Source of the DNA: Bacteroidaceae bacterium
GTDB taxonomy: Bacteria > Bacteroidota > Bacteroidia > Bacteroidales > Bacteroidaceae
NCBI GenBank assembly: GCA_017552435.1
Contig: JAFZPZ010000097.1
Coordinates: 1 to 64,000, forward strand
Reading direction: 5' to 3'
DNA length: 64,000 nucleotides
Part shown: positions 41,448-50,506 of the stretch, one piece after another
Numbering within the stretch: position 1 is the first letter of the stretch
Layout of the letters: each line of letters opens with the position of its first letter
Position numbers and translations under genes: made by a program
The notes under the pieces: model-generated
What the model was told of the DNA's origin: nothing
Seen by the model: only the letters and a program-made list of their open reading frames with translations
Database searches by the model: none

Positions 41448-41873
41448 TTATGAAACCTCGATGGCTTTGCTCAACTTCTTCACTTCTTTTTCCATCTTCG
41501 GCATTGTGACGGTCAGGATACCGTCCTCGACCTTAGCGGAAATCTTGTCGCGCTCCACATCATCGGGCAGCGTGTAGGCCTGTTCGTAGTTCGAGTAGGA
41601 GAACTCGCGCCTCAGATAGTGATGGCCTTTGTCCTCATGCTTATGTTCTACTTTGTTCTCGATGGCGATGGACAGGTTGCCCTCGTCGTTGATGCTTACG
41701 CGGCAGTATTCCTTCTTGATGCCTGGAGCTGCAAGTTCCATCGTGTAGGCTGTTTCACTCTCCTTGACGTTGACTGCCGGTGCTGTACTGTTGGCACGAG
41801 GCATGAAATCGGTGTTCAGGAAATCTTCAAACAATGTTGGCATCCAACTGTTCTTAAACATTACTGGTAACAT
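41448..41873 (-). CDS. Small heat-shock protein (Hsp20/alpha-crystallin)
   Basis: The 141-residue chaperone holds unfolding proteins in an ATP-independent way. An N-terminal arm (MLPVMFKNSWMPTLFEDF) is followed by the alpha-crystallin domain (about 33-130), with PAVNVKESETAYTMELAAPGIKKE and the signature KVEDGILTVTMPK (A-x-x-x-x-G-[IL]-L type). The C-terminal IxI is replaced by KAIEVS. ATG 41873 is chosen over a TTG two codons upstream; GGAGGT-like sequence precedes it. A strong terminator follows. No HrcA-type operator was seen. Confidence 0.94.
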   Translation of the reverse strand: MLPVMFKNSWMPTLFEDFLNTDFMPRANSTAPAVNVKESETAYTMELAAPGIKKEYCRVSINDEGNLSIAIENKVEHKHEDKGHHYLRREFSYSNYEQAYTLPDDVERDKISAKVEDGILTVTMPKMEKEVKKLSKAIEVS

Positions 41874-41916
41874 AATCAATACCTCCTAATTATATTTTTA
41901 GTTAAACATTTATTTT

Positions 41917-41948
41917 CATTGAACATTGAGCATTGAACATTGAACATC
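41917..41948. repeat. Heptamer array upstream of Hsp20
   Basis: Four units of the TTGAACA/TTGAGCA type lie about 45 bases before the start codon, in a 195-base gap that otherwise shows nothing clear. Confidence 0.75.
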
Positions 41949-42068
41949 GACTGTTGTCTTTTGTCCTTTGTCTGTTGTTCGTTGTTCACCAACAAGAGAA
42001 ACAACATGCGTGCCAACTGTGCCAAGTGGCCAATTTGTGGACAAAGGGCGACAAAGGAGGACAATATG

Positions 42069-43004
42069 TCAGTTGACTGCTTTCCTGCCAAAGAAATAAC
42101 GAGAGATGCCGGTTTTGTCTATCGCCCAAGCAATAGCGAGGCTTCCTGAAACGCAGAAGACGAGCGAGACAAGCAGGAAGATGAGGCCGGTCGGGTCGAA
42201 CTGCAGATAGGGAACAAAGCGCTTGCAAAGGATGGTGAAGATGGGGGAGAAGACGTAGAGCGGCAGGCTGTTGCGGCCCAAGAAGAGGCCCCCCCTGCCA
42301 CCTTTAGGGGGAGTAATCTTGTATAGAAAAAGTAGGGAGGATATGGCGAAATAGACGATGACCATTGACCATTGACTATTGACTATTGACCATTGAGGAA
42401 GGATGAGCAGGATGAAGATTATTGGTGAGAGGATGCCCCAGTTTCCCTTGAAGGGAGTGAAGATGGTGATGAAGTCTTTGCCGCTCTGACGGATGGCTGC
42501 TCCGGCTAGGAAGTAGAAAGACCCCCCGACCCCCTTTAGGGGGAGAATGGTAAGTATGTAGAAGATGAGTCCCAGTAATATCAATCGCATCAACAATCCA
42601 CTCTGCAAATATCGGAAGACGAGGTAGTAAATGCTGCCACATATAATTAATGTATGCAAATACCAATACGGCCCGAGAGGATGCAGCAGGAGGCGGTCGA
42701 GGAATACGGCTGGAGTCAGATGGTCGATGTGTTCATTGATGGGCAGGAGCGAAGCCATATAGATGTAGCCGCTCTCCATTACGATATAAGGTACTGCCAG
42801 CCAAAGAAGTGTGCGCAGAAAATCCTTCGGTGCTTTGCCGACATTCATCAGGTAGCCCGAAATGAGCAGGAAGCCTGGCATGTGGAAGGCATATACCACC
42901 TGCTTGGCGTAAGGGTGCAGTTGCTCGAAGTACACCAGATGGAAACTGATGACAAGCAGGATGAGTATCCCCTTCAGGTAGTCAAGCTCCAGTATGCGCT
43001 TCAT
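42069..43004 (-). CDS. Membrane acyltransferase (family 3) with several repeat-derived insertions
   Basis: The 311-residue protein has about eight to ten membrane helices and family 3 features: RILELDYLKGILILLVISFHLVYF with the essential His, HMPGFLLISGYL and GPYWYLHTLII. Members acylate sugars, lipids or peptidoglycan; the substrate is unknown. Loops between helices contain LPLKGVGGS (about 154-162), TPFKGNWG (about 183-190), QWSIVNSQWSMV (about 204-215) and PPKGGRGG (about 232-239). These are encoded by family B and heptamer repeats, all in frame and all between hydrophobic segments. The start overlaps the GH16 stop by 4 bases (ATGA). Confidence 0.87.
   Translation of the reverse strand: MKRILELDYLKGILILLVISFHLVYFEQLHPYAKQVVYAFHMPGFLLISGYLMNVGKAPKDFLRTLLWLAVPYIVMESGYIYMASLLPINEHIDHLTPAVFLDRLLLHPLGPYWYLHTLIICGSIYYLVFRYLQSGLLMRLILLGLIFYILTILPLKGVGGSFYFLAGAAIRQSGKDFITIFTPFKGNWGILSPIIFILLILPQWSIVNSQWSMVIVYFAISSLLFLYKITPPKGGRGGLFLGRNSLPLYVFSPIFTILCKRFVPYLQFDPTGLIFLLVSLVFCVSGSLAIAWAIDKTGISRYFFGRKAVN
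42287..42314 (+). repeat. Family B repeat in frame in the acyltransferase gene
   Basis: GGCCCCCCCTGCCACCTTTA followed by GGGGGAG is antisense to the gene and encodes PPKGGRGG. Confidence 0.75.
42362..42397. repeat. Heptamer array in frame in the acyltransferase gene
   Basis: Five TTGACCA/TTGACTA units encode QWSIVNSQWSMV. Five units total 35 bases, and the frame is kept by the surrounding sequence. Confidence 0.75.
42436..42546 (+). repeat. Worn and fresh family B repeats in the acyltransferase gene
   Basis: A worn copy (GCCCCAGTTTCCCTTGAAGG then GAG, about 42436-42459) and a fresh copy (GACCCCCCGACCCCCTTTAG then GGGGAG, about 42520-42546) encode TPFKGNWG and LPLKGVGGS. Confidence 0.65.
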
Positions 43005-44500
43005 CTTATTACATATTTCTTATTGCCCAAGATGTAGATGCCTGGGACGGTTGGTTTGCTTTGCAGCTTGCGACCGTCAAGAGAATACCAATTATAAAGT
43101 TGAGAGTTGAGAGTTGAAAGTTGAGAGTTATTAATTCCTGTCGGAGCATCCTTCTGGAAGACACGCACCCAGTCGAACTGCGTTTCATAGGTGAACGAAG
43201 TGTCGGCTGCCTTTGCCCAGGAACCGTCGCCGACGCTTTGGTTCAGGATGAGGTAGAAGTCGTGCAGGAAGGGCCATTGTCCCTGCTCAAGGTCTGATGC
43301 CTTCTGCGACTTCGCGTATGAGCCGACGGGATTGCCGTCAACATAGAATGTGATGAGGTTCTCTGTCCAGTTTGCGGCGAAGATGTGCCAGTCGCCCTGC
43401 GTTACGCTCTCGCTAAAGCTGTACTTGGGGTTGTTCTTGTTTCCGAGCGTCGTAATCCAATGGGAGTGCAGGGTGTGGTAGGCGGTGTTCTGTGCGTCGA
43501 TGGCCTCGAAGATGTCTATCTCTCCGCCCTTCGGCCAGGAGTCAGTGGGAGGTTGTGGCATCATCCAGAAAGCAGGGAAGTTGCCTTTGTGAGGTGTGGT
43601 CTTCAGGCGGCCTTCTATCCAACCGTATGTGAAGGAGAAGAGTCCCCGAGTCTCCACAGAGCCTGTCAGCATCGGCACAGGATCGGACTCTTGGTCGGGA
43701 TTGGGAATGGCGCGACAGACAAGATGCCCGTCCTGAAGGAACACAACATCCTCGGAGTTGCTGATATATCTGTTCCAAGTGCTGCTCCTGCGGACGGAAC
43801 GTATCCACTTTGTCTCGTCCGGCTGCGAACCGTTATCACCGCTGAACTCATCGTTGAAGACCAAGTTATAGCAACCTTCTTGGTATTCTCCGTCGGGAAG
43901 AATCTGGAGACGGATGTCGAGGATTGCTCCGCCGTTCTTGATGATGCCATTTGCCTCATCCACTCTTCCTGCGGGGTCGAGGTCGTTCCAGTCAATTTTC
44001 ACCCGCATCATGTAGAGTCCCGGCTTCATGTCTTCTGGCAACAGGAAGGAAGGCGGCTGCACCCAGGAGAGGTTTGTCTCCTCGCCGTAACTGTTATAGT
44101 TCCCGTCAGCCAGGGTCAAGCCGGAGAAGCTCACCAGCTCATTGTCCTCTGTCAAGGCACCCTGAGCCCCAGGAGTCTGGACGTCGAACGTGCCGTTGTT
44201 GTCCTTGTCGATGTAGATGTAGCTGTCCATCCATCTGCCCGTAAAAGCCAACGATGGCGAAACGAGGTCTCCGGCGTGAGCATAGAAGGTCTGGTCGGTC
44301 AGGTCATGATACATCTTCATGGGTGTCTTCACCTGAAACGCGTTGCCGTTCAGGACAATGCCGTTCAGCACTCGGTCTGTTCGGGTTCGGTTGGCATCGC
44401 GGTCGAAGGCTATGGGATAACTCTCCTGAGCATAGCTTAAAAGAGGCAGCATTAATGCAATTAGAAAAGAATAAAGACTTCTGCGAAGATAGGTGTTCAT
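43001..44500 (-). CDS. GH16 beta-glucanase-like enzyme, exported, with sorting-like tail
   Basis: The 499-residue enzyme has a signal peptide (MNTYLRRSLYSFLIALMLPL to LLSYAQ), an N-terminal beta domain resembling GEVED modules (DSYIYIDKDNNGTFD, about 25-180) and a GH16 domain (about 215-455). The latter shows FNDEFSGDNG, the catalytic GGEIDIFEAID (E-x-D-x-x-E) and ETQFDWVRVF. GH16 enzymes cut beta-1,3(4)-glucan, laminarin or agar-type glycans. After a repeat-derived linker (NNSQLSTLNSQL) the protein ends WYSLDGRKLQSKPTVPGIYI with GNKKYVIR, a tail that resembles the end of type IX sorting domains. ATG 44500 lies downstream of the -7 box. Confidence 0.9.
   Translation of the reverse strand: MNTYLRRSLYSFLIALMLPLLSYAQESYPIAFDRDANRTRTDRVLNGIVLNGNAFQVKTPMKMYHDLTDQTFYAHAGDLVSPSLAFTGRWMDSYIYIDKDNNGTFDVQTPGAQGALTEDNELVSFSGLTLADGNYNSYGEETNLSWVQPPSFLLPEDMKPGLYMMRVKIDWNDLDPAGRVDEANGIIKNGGAILDIRLQILPDGEYQEGCYNLVFNDEFSGDNGSQPDETKWIRSVRRSSTWNRYISNSEDVVFLQDGHLVCRAIPNPDQESDPVPMLTGSVETRGLFSFTYGWIEGRLKTTPHKGNFPAFWMMPQPPTDSWPKGGEIDIFEAIDAQNTAYHTLHSHWITTLGNKNNPKYSFSESVTQGDWHIFAANWTENLITFYVDGNPVGSYAKSQKASDLEQGQWPFLHDFYLILNQSVGDGSWAKAADTSFTYETQFDWVRVFQKDAPTGINNSQLSTLNSQLYNWYSLDGRKLQSKPTVPGIYILGNKKYVIR
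43099..43130. repeat. Heptamer array in frame near the GH16 C-terminus
   Basis: Four or five GTTGAGA/GTTGAAA units encode NSQLSTLNSQL between the catalytic domain and the sorting-like tail. Confidence 0.75.
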
Positions 44501-44525
44501 GGACGTATGCAATTGATTTCTTTGG

Positions 44526-44533
44526 CAAAGATA
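44526..44533 (-). promoter_or_regulatory. -7 box (TATCTTTG) for GH16
   Basis: The minus-strand box lies 25 bases before ATG 44500 and excludes the longer start at 44548. No clear TTTG is seen at -33. Confidence 0.65.
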
Positions 44534-44574
44534 AGAAAAAATGTTCATAGTTTATAGTGTTTAGTTACAAATTA

Positions 44575-44605
44575 TTTCTTAACTCTTAACTCTTAATTCT
44601 TAATT
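44575..44605. repeat. Heptamer array before the GH36 -7 box
   Basis: TTCTTAA/CTCTTAA units run into TTAATTTATTCGTATCTTTG, almost the same arrangement as before mutS (5975-6020). Confidence 0.75.
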
Positions 44606-44611
44606 TATTCG

Positions 44612-44619
44612 TATCTTTG
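44612..44619 (+). promoter_or_regulatory. -7 box (TATCTTTG) for the GH36-GH43 operon
   Basis: TATCTTTG lies 30 bases before the start codon. The -33 region is occupied by heptamer repeats. Confidence 0.7.
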
Positions 44620-44649
44620 CAGCAGAAACCATCATAAAACGAAGAAATC

Positions 44650-46842
44650 ATGACGAAGCGAGCCCTTTTATTCTTTCATTTTCTCATTCTTTCATTTTTT
44701 CTCTCGGCTCAGACCATCAGCATCACAACCGACCACACGCAGTTGGTCCTGAAGGTTAATTCACAGAAGCGACTCTGCCAGACTTATCTCGGTGAACGTC
44801 TCTCGGCGCAGACAGACCTCTCGCAGCTCAACATGCCCGAGGCGGGCCTCAGCAGTTCCTGTATCAAGGGCCTTGAGGCTTACCCCGTAATGGGAACAGA
44901 GGACTACTACGAGCCGACCTTCGAAATTCGTCATGCTGACGGTAACCCCACGAGTGTGCTGAAATATGTGTCGCATTCGCAGCAGGGTAATGAGACGAAG
45001 GTTGTGCTTCGAGATGAGCTGTACCCCGTCGAAGTTACATTATATTATAAGGTATTCCCCGAGGAGGACATCATCCAGCAATGGACGGAGATAAAGCAGG
45101 AGGAAAAGGGCAAGGTTTATTTGGGTCGCTACGCCTCGTCGATGCTCTATTTCGAGGCTCCCCAGTATTATCTCACCGAGTTTGCCAGCGACTGGGCAAA
45201 GGAGATGCAGATGCAGAACCAGGAGCTGCAGTTCGGCAAGAAGGTGGTCGATAGCCGCCTGGGTGCTCGTGCCAACATGATGACGCAACCCTTCTTCGAG
45301 GTCGGTCTGGGTGGACCTGCTCGCGAGAACGAGGGACGTGTCCTGATGGGAACACTCGGATGGACGGGCAACTTCCGCTTCACCTTCGAAGTGGATAACC
45401 AGCACGTCCTGCGTGTCGTGAGCGGCATCAACCACGATGCCTCTATCTATCTCTTGAAGAAGGGCGACATTTTCCGCACAGCAGACTTCTTCTTCACACT
45501 TTCCGCAAACGGGGTGGGAGAGGGCAGCCGGCGCTTTCAGCGGTGGATGATGAACCACCAGCTCCACAAGGCAAAGGACGACCGAATGACTTTGCTCAAC
45601 AACTGGGAGAACACCTATTTCGATTTTGACGAGGAGAAACTCGTCGCGCTCTTTGGCGAGGCAAAGGACCTGGGCGTCGATCTCTTCCTGCTCGACGACG
45701 GCTGGTTTGGCAACAAGTACCCTCGTAAGGACGACCACGCGGGCTTGGGCGACTGGCAAGTGACAAAGGACAAGCTGCCGAACGGCGTTCCCTATCTCGT
45801 CAAGAAGGCCAAGGAGAACGGCGTGAACTTCGGCATCTGGATTGAGCCGGAGATGGTGAACCCCAAGAGCGAACTGGCTGAGAAACATCCCGACTGGATC
45901 ATCATGCTGCCCTCTTCGCAAAGCTCAGGCGCAGGCGGAACACGCGAACCGTATTATTTCCGCAACCAGCTGGTGCTCGACCTCTGCAACCCGCAGGTAC
46001 AGGACTTCGTGTTCGGCGTTGTGGACGGGCTGATGCAGGAGAACCCCGACATCAAGTTCATGAAGTGGGATTGCAACTCGCCCATCACCAATATCTATTC
46101 CCCCTACCTGAAGGAGAATCAGGGCAACATCTATGTCGATTATGTACGGGGACTCTACAGCGTGCTCGACCGCGTTCAGACCAAGTACCCCGACCTCTAC
46201 ATGATGATGTGCTCGGGCGGCGGCGGACGTTCCGATGTGACAGGCCTGCGCTACTTCACGGAGTTCTGGTGCAGCGACAATACCGACCCCATCGAGCGCC
46301 TGTTCATCCAGTGGGGCTACTCACAGTTCATGCCCGCCAAAGCGATGTGTGCCCACGTCACCGAGTGGAACCGCAAGGCCAGCATCAAGTTCCGCCTCGA
46401 TGTCGCTTTCCAAGGGAAATTGGGCTTCGACATCGGTCTGAAGGGACTCTCTGATGACGACCGCCAGTACTGTCGCGAGGCCATCAAGGAGTACAAGCGG
46501 CTGAAGGATGTCGTCTGGTCGCCAAATCTCTACCGCCTCGTTTCGCCTTACGAAGGCCAGCATTGTGTTGTCCAGCGCGTTAGCGACGACCGCTCCCACA
46601 GCATCGTCTTTGCCTACGACATTCATCCGCGTTACGGCGAGCGGCTTCTGAATACACGTTTGCAAGGACTCGACACAGACGCGAAGTACAGGGTGAAAGA
46701 AATCTGCCTCATGCCAGGACGGCAGAGCTGGCTTTCCTGCAACAACAAAGTCTATACTGGCGACTACCTGATGAAGGTCGGTGTGAAAGTCACTTCTGCC
46801 AGCGACCTCGTCAGTCACATCATTGAAATCACAAAAGAATAA
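44650..46842 (+). CDS. GH36 alpha-galactosidase, exported
   Basis: The 730-residue enzyme removes alpha-galactose from melibiose, raffinose or galactomannan. A signal peptide (about 1-21, ending LSAQ) is followed by an N-terminal beta-supersandwich (about 25-300). The TIM barrel shows FLLDDGWFG, FGIWIEPEMVNP, FMKWDCN (nucleophile Asp474) and FWCSDNTDPIER (acid/base Asp543), and a C-terminal beta domain follows. Length and motifs match the large GH36 group. GH43 follows after 6 bases, so the two are one operon. The signal-peptide codons contain a short TTCTTTCATTTT duplication. Confidence 0.95.
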   Translation: MTKRALLFFHFLILSFFLSAQTISITTDHTQLVLKVNSQKRLCQTYLGERLSAQTDLSQLNMPEAGLSSSCIKGLEAYPVMGTEDYYEPTFEIRHADGNPTSVLKYVSHSQQGNETKVVLRDELYPVEVTLYYKVFPEEDIIQQWTEIKQEEKGKVYLGRYASSMLYFEAPQYYLTEFASDWAKEMQMQNQELQFGKKVVDSRLGARANMMTQPFFEVGLGGPARENEGRVLMGTLGWTGNFRFTFEVDNQHVLRVVSGINHDASIYLLKKGDIFRTADFFFTLSANGVGEGSRRFQRWMMNHQLHKAKDDRMTLLNNWENTYFDFDEEKLVALFGEAKDLGVDLFLLDDGWFGNKYPRKDDHAGLGDWQVTKDKLPNGVPYLVKKAKENGVNFGIWIEPEMVNPKSELAEKHPDWIIMLPSSQSSGAGGTREPYYFRNQLVLDLCNPQVQDFVFGVVDGLMQENPDIKFMKWDCNSPITNIYSPYLKENQGNIYVDYVRGLYSVLDRVQTKYPDLYMMMCSGGGGRSDVTGLRYFTEFWCSDNTDPIERLFIQWGYSQFMPAKAMCAHVTEWNRKASIKFRLDVAFQGKLGFDIGLKGLSDDDRQYCREAIKEYKRLKDVVWSPNLYRLVSPYEGQHCVVQRVSDDRSHSIVFAYDIHPRYGERLLNTRLQGLDTDAKYRVKEICLMPGRQSWLSCNNKVYTGDYLMKVGVKVTSASDLVSHIIEITKE

Positions 46843-46848
46843 CAAAAT

Positions 46849-48921
46849 ATGAAAAAGATTTTCTTACTTTTCCTGCTCCTTTTCCAATTATCAATTATCA
46901 ATTGTCAATTGTCAATTGTTTTTGCTCAGAATCCCTATCTCCCTTTGTGGGAACACTTGCCCGACGGCGAGCCTCGTGTCTTCGAAGACCCTGACAACCC
47001 AGGGAAGTTGCGTGCCTACATCATCGGTTCGCACGATACGCACTACTCCGAGTACTGCGGCAACGATGTCCGCATGTGGTCGGCTCCTGTGGAGGACCTC
47101 ACACAGTGGCGCGACGAAGGCCCCATCTTCTCCTGGTTCGTGGATGGACGTTGGGACACGATGTTTGCGCCCGACCTTGTGGAAACTGTCGATAAGACGA
47201 CGGGCAAGAAGACCTACTGGCTCTATCCCCACAGTCGCGGATGGCGCCGCGTGCCGATGGTTTGCAAGGGCGACCGGCCCAACGGCCCCTTCACGCCTGT
47301 CAACCTGACAGAGGACGGTCGGGCCTGTGTGGAAGGTTCGCTGATTGACTTCGACCCCAGCGTTTTCGTGGAGAACATCACGGACAAGAAAGACCCCGAC
47401 TTCGACAAGGGCTTCCGTGCCTACGTGTTCTACGGCTTCCAGCACTCTACGGCTTGTGAGCTCGACCAAAACACGATGTACAGCAAGCGTCCCGGCACGG
47501 AGCTGATTGACCCCTTCATCCCCGCCAGCAGTCACGACGGCAGGCTCCTCGACAAGGAAGGCAGCCAGTACAAGGCGCTCTATCAGGGTCAGAATCCGCT
47601 GGACTTCAACTTCTTCGAGGCTTCTTCCATTCGTCAGGTCGGCAACAAGTACGTGATGGTCTTCTCCGGCTATAGCGGCAAGGAATACGGCCTGGGTAAC
47701 ACCAACAGTGCCCTGCGTTATGCTTACGGCGACTCGCCTCTCGGTCCTTGGCGCTCAGGCGGTGTGCTCGTCGATAGCCGAGGCGTTGTGCCCAATGAAG
47801 ACGGCTCTCATCTGATTACTACCAATGCTGCTCACAACACGCACGGCTCGCTGCAGGAAATCAACGGCCAGTGGTATGTCTTCTATCATCGTCCGCCTCG
47901 CGGCTTCGCCAATGCCCGTCAGGCAATGGTGGCTCCCGTGAAGATCGAGTGGGACAAGAAACCTGTGGCCAAGGGCGGTCAGGTGCGCATCACGGGCTAC
48001 GACCCCTTTGTTGCCAATAATGAGTGGACTGCAAAGGCCTCCGACGGAAATGAATATACGGGTGCTGAGGTCACCAGCGAAGGTTTCCAGATATATGGCT
48101 TGCCTCCCTATCAGTACTATAGCGCCGGTATCGCCTGTTATATGGCTGGTCCCGGCAGCAACGAATGGCTGCAGGACAACCACGATGTGTGGTCGAACCA
48201 CATGGACCTGGCCGGCATCAAGAACGGCGGCATCGTAGGCTTCAAGTACTTCGGCTTTGGCGGTTTGGCAGAGAGCACGAAGGGCCTGCCTGCTTTCGAG
48301 GGAACAAAGAAGGGCGATAACACTTACCTTTGCCTTAACCTTACCCCAAGCAACAAGGGTGCCTTTAAGATTCATGTCATGCTCGATGGCCCTTACGCCA
48401 ATAGCGCATGGAACGGACGTGAGATTGCCGTTATCAACGTTCCTGCTGATGCCAAACATAAAGCAGATCAATTCATAGCTCAGGTATCTGCTGTCGAGGG
48501 TCTCACAGGCAAACACGCCATCTATCTCGTCGTCGAAGGTCCTGAAATCCAGGAGCCTCAGAACGAGCGTCCGCAGTGGGGCCGTCGCCAACAGCCCCAG
48601 CGTCCGCAAGGCCTCTTCGACCTACACGGAATCTGCTTTGCCAAAGTGGGTTCAACATTCCCACCCGAGGTTCCTCAGGTCACCATTACAGCCGACGGCA
48701 AGACGCTGAATATCCCTGCAACGCCTATCTACAGCAGCAATGCCAACGGCTATACGGATGCCACACACTATCAGGTATATGCTCCGCTGAAGGCCAATTC
48801 CGTGCTGAAGGCGACATCGAACAATCCTGGAGTGTCTTTCCAAGTCAGCCCCATCACCGATGGCCGCGCCACCGTCCGTGCCACTTACCAAGGGAAAGAA
48901 AAAGTGTATCTCATCAACTAA
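46849..48921 (+). CDS. GH43-family glycosidase, exported, with C-terminal beta module
   Basis: The 690-residue protein has a five-bladed-propeller region (about 30-370) with EPRVFEDPDNPGKLRAYIIGSHD, MFAPDLVE, DPSVFVE and a late HNTHGSLQEINGQWYVFYHR, as in GH43 arabinosidases and xylosidases. A carbohydrate-binding-like beta module (about 395-570) and a C-terminal beta domain follow. Catalytic carboxylates are likely in the first-blade Asp and EASS (about 263). The signal peptide contains QLSIINCQLSIVF, encoded by a heptamer array. The substrate (arabinan or galactan side chains) is inferred from its operon with GH36. A 210-base gap follows. Confidence 0.82.
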   Translation: MKKIFLLFLLLFQLSIINCQLSIVFAQNPYLPLWEHLPDGEPRVFEDPDNPGKLRAYIIGSHDTHYSEYCGNDVRMWSAPVEDLTQWRDEGPIFSWFVDGRWDTMFAPDLVETVDKTTGKKTYWLYPHSRGWRRVPMVCKGDRPNGPFTPVNLTEDGRACVEGSLIDFDPSVFVENITDKKDPDFDKGFRAYVFYGFQHSTACELDQNTMYSKRPGTELIDPFIPASSHDGRLLDKEGSQYKALYQGQNPLDFNFFEASSIRQVGNKYVMVFSGYSGKEYGLGNTNSALRYAYGDSPLGPWRSGGVLVDSRGVVPNEDGSHLITTNAAHNTHGSLQEINGQWYVFYHRPPRGFANARQAMVAPVKIEWDKKPVAKGGQVRITGYDPFVANNEWTAKASDGNEYTGAEVTSEGFQIYGLPPYQYYSAGIACYMAGPGSNEWLQDNHDVWSNHMDLAGIKNGGIVGFKYFGFGGLAESTKGLPAFEGTKKGDNTYLCLNLTPSNKGAFKIHVMLDGPYANSAWNGREIAVINVPADAKHKADQFIAQVSAVEGLTGKHAIYLVVEGPEIQEPQNERPQWGRRQQPQRPQGLFDLHGICFAKVGSTFPPEVPQVTITADGKTLNIPATPIYSSNANGYTDATHYQVYAPLKANSVLKATSNNPGVSFQVSPITDGRATVRATYQGKEKVYLIN
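46884..46920. repeat. Heptamer array inside the GH43 signal peptide
   Basis: Five CAATTAT/CAATTGT units encode QLSIINCQLSIV within the hydrophobic core of the signal peptide. Confidence 0.8.
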
Positions 48922-49061
48922 ACATCCAATATGCAGTCATTAACATGTCTCGGATTCTATTCGTAGAGTTGTTAATGCAAGGAAAATTGACCCAAATCAA
49001 CAAATTGGACATTTTACTCAATTTTCTTAGTAGTTAATAATGTTCATATAATAATAATGTG

Positions 49062-49069
49062 TAAATTTG
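49062..49069 (+). promoter_or_regulatory. -7 box (TAAATTTG) for the unknown lipoprotein
   Basis: TAAATTTG fits TAnnTTTG and lies 64 bases before the start codon. The rest of the 48922-49133 gap is AT-rich and shows no other signal. Confidence 0.55.
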
Positions 49070-49133
49070 CAGCTGGAAAGTTGAGAAACCGACCCTAAAA
49101 AACAGAAATATAGCTATAACCCTATTAATAATC

Positions 49134-50330
49134 ATGAAAAAATCATTTGTTCTGTTATCAATTTTGGCTGTCGCAGCTTTGTTCGTAGGTTGCAATAATA
49201 ACGAGGAATTAGTAACCCCACAAAGCCCCAAACAGGATTTGACAAAACCCCAGACAGAGATTTTTGTACAAGGTCAGTTGCTCAGCTACGATGCTCCGCA
49301 GACCCGTGCCAACTACAAGTGGCCACTTGTGAATGAGACCGAGGGTTGGGAGACAGCCCGTTTCTCTATCCGCTCCGACAATGGCGTTGTTGGTGTGCAA
49401 GACATGCCTTCAGCACAGTATTTCGGCCGTGCTCCTGGTAAGGTCGGCAACAACAAAGGAAAGGTATTTAGCCTGTATCCCTATGGTCACTACAATGACC
49501 GAGACTTTGACTATTATCAAAAGGACAAGAGTACTGGCGAGAACATCGGTCTGTTCCGCTATGTCTATGATCCCGAAGGTCAGAAGACTCAGCTTGCCAT
49601 CATGGAGAAACCGACAGTGGAGGAAATCCTGCTCGATGAGAAGGAAGACTTGGAAAAAGCCATTGCTGACGGTAAGAACGTGACAAAGAACACCGCAGAC
49701 CTTGAGAAAGTGAATGATCTGTTGGCTTTGGGCAACGACTATCTGGACTCACATGTCCTCTGGTACGTCGTCAAGGAGGTTGGCATGAAGAACGGCTGGC
49801 ACGTGAACGGTATTATCAGCGACCACGAGGTACCTACGCCAGACAAGGACGATTTCAACAAATTGCCCGAGAACGTAGAGGTGGATGTTCACCAGCAGGT
49901 ACACAAGGACTGGAACGAAATCAAGACTTCACTGCACATTCGTGCCGATGTAGAGTCTATCACCGTCAATATCCCTCTCAAGCAGGAGGATGTCATCGAG
50001 CGTGACGACTTCGCTATCCGCGTCTTCAATTTCGACTATTCCGAGTACCACATCACCCACACTGTCACCCATGATGAGAAGGGCATCACCATTCAGATTA
50101 CCGACATTCCCGCCGCACTCATCCAGGCGTTGAAGAACAACTTCGGCGATGGTCTCACCATCGAGATTCACAGCTATTGCACCACCGAAGACGTTTGGGA
50201 GCAACTCAGCAAGAGCAGCGTAAAGACCGGCAAGACCTGCACTGTAATCGGACAGGTTCATAGTGCAATGCATCCCGATCCGAACGACCCGACGAAGGAG
50301 GCTGAAAGGCCCATCTATGTAAATCCATAG
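49134..50330 (+). CDS. Lipoprotein of unknown function
   Basis: The 398-residue protein has a lipobox signal peptide (ALFVGC, Cys about 20), an Asn/Glu-rich linker and a PQTRANYKWP segment. No known catalytic motif is visible. A charged helical part (VEEILLDEKEDLEKAIADG) is set between beta-rich parts (VESITVNIPLKQEDVI, ITIQITDIPAALIQAL). The look is that of surface lipoproteins found next to glycan-use or fimbrial genes in Bacteroidales (DUF4906/DUF4840-like), but I cannot assign it. It has its own promoter and a good terminator, so it is monocistronic. Confidence 0.75.
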   Translation: MKKSFVLLSILAVAALFVGCNNNEELVTPQSPKQDLTKPQTEIFVQGQLLSYDAPQTRANYKWPLVNETEGWETARFSIRSDNGVVGVQDMPSAQYFGRAPGKVGNNKGKVFSLYPYGHYNDRDFDYYQKDKSTGENIGLFRYVYDPEGQKTQLAIMEKPTVEEILLDEKEDLEKAIADGKNVTKNTADLEKVNDLLALGNDYLDSHVLWYVVKEVGMKNGWHVNGIISDHEVPTPDKDDFNKLPENVEVDVHQQVHKDWNEIKTSLHIRADVESITVNIPLKQEDVIERDDFAIRVFNFDYSEYHITHTVTHDEKGITIQITDIPAALIQALKNNFGDGLTIEIHSYCTTEDVWEQLSKSSVKTGKTCTVIGQVHSAMHPDPNDPTKEAERPIYVNP

Positions 50331-50371
50331 ATTGGTAACAACCAACTATATATATAAGGTAACACCACAAT

Positions 50372-50413
50372 GGGCGGACAGTACTTTTCGAGGCTGTCCG
50401 CTCATTCTTTTTA
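50372..50413 (+). terminator. Terminator of the unknown lipoprotein gene
   Basis: GCGGACAG pairs with CTGTCCGC, with further outer pairing, and is followed by ATTCTTTTT. Confidence 0.8.
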
Positions 50414-50506
50414 GAGACAAGGCACAAGGGTTTATACACTTAGGTCTGCGATCGAGTGCGTTCCATTGGGCATATTTTCCAGCAGTCCGACGAAGTCAGG
50501 AATAAT

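Noticed and set aside
44501..44548. Longer start for the GH16 gene
   Set aside because: The added 16 residues precede a good signal peptide and overlap the -7 box at 44526-44533.
46849..48921. GH43-GH36 region considered as a polysaccharide utilisation locus
   Set aside because: No SusC/SusD pair, sensor-regulator or sugar-binding lipoprotein of that type is present, so the strict definition is not met.
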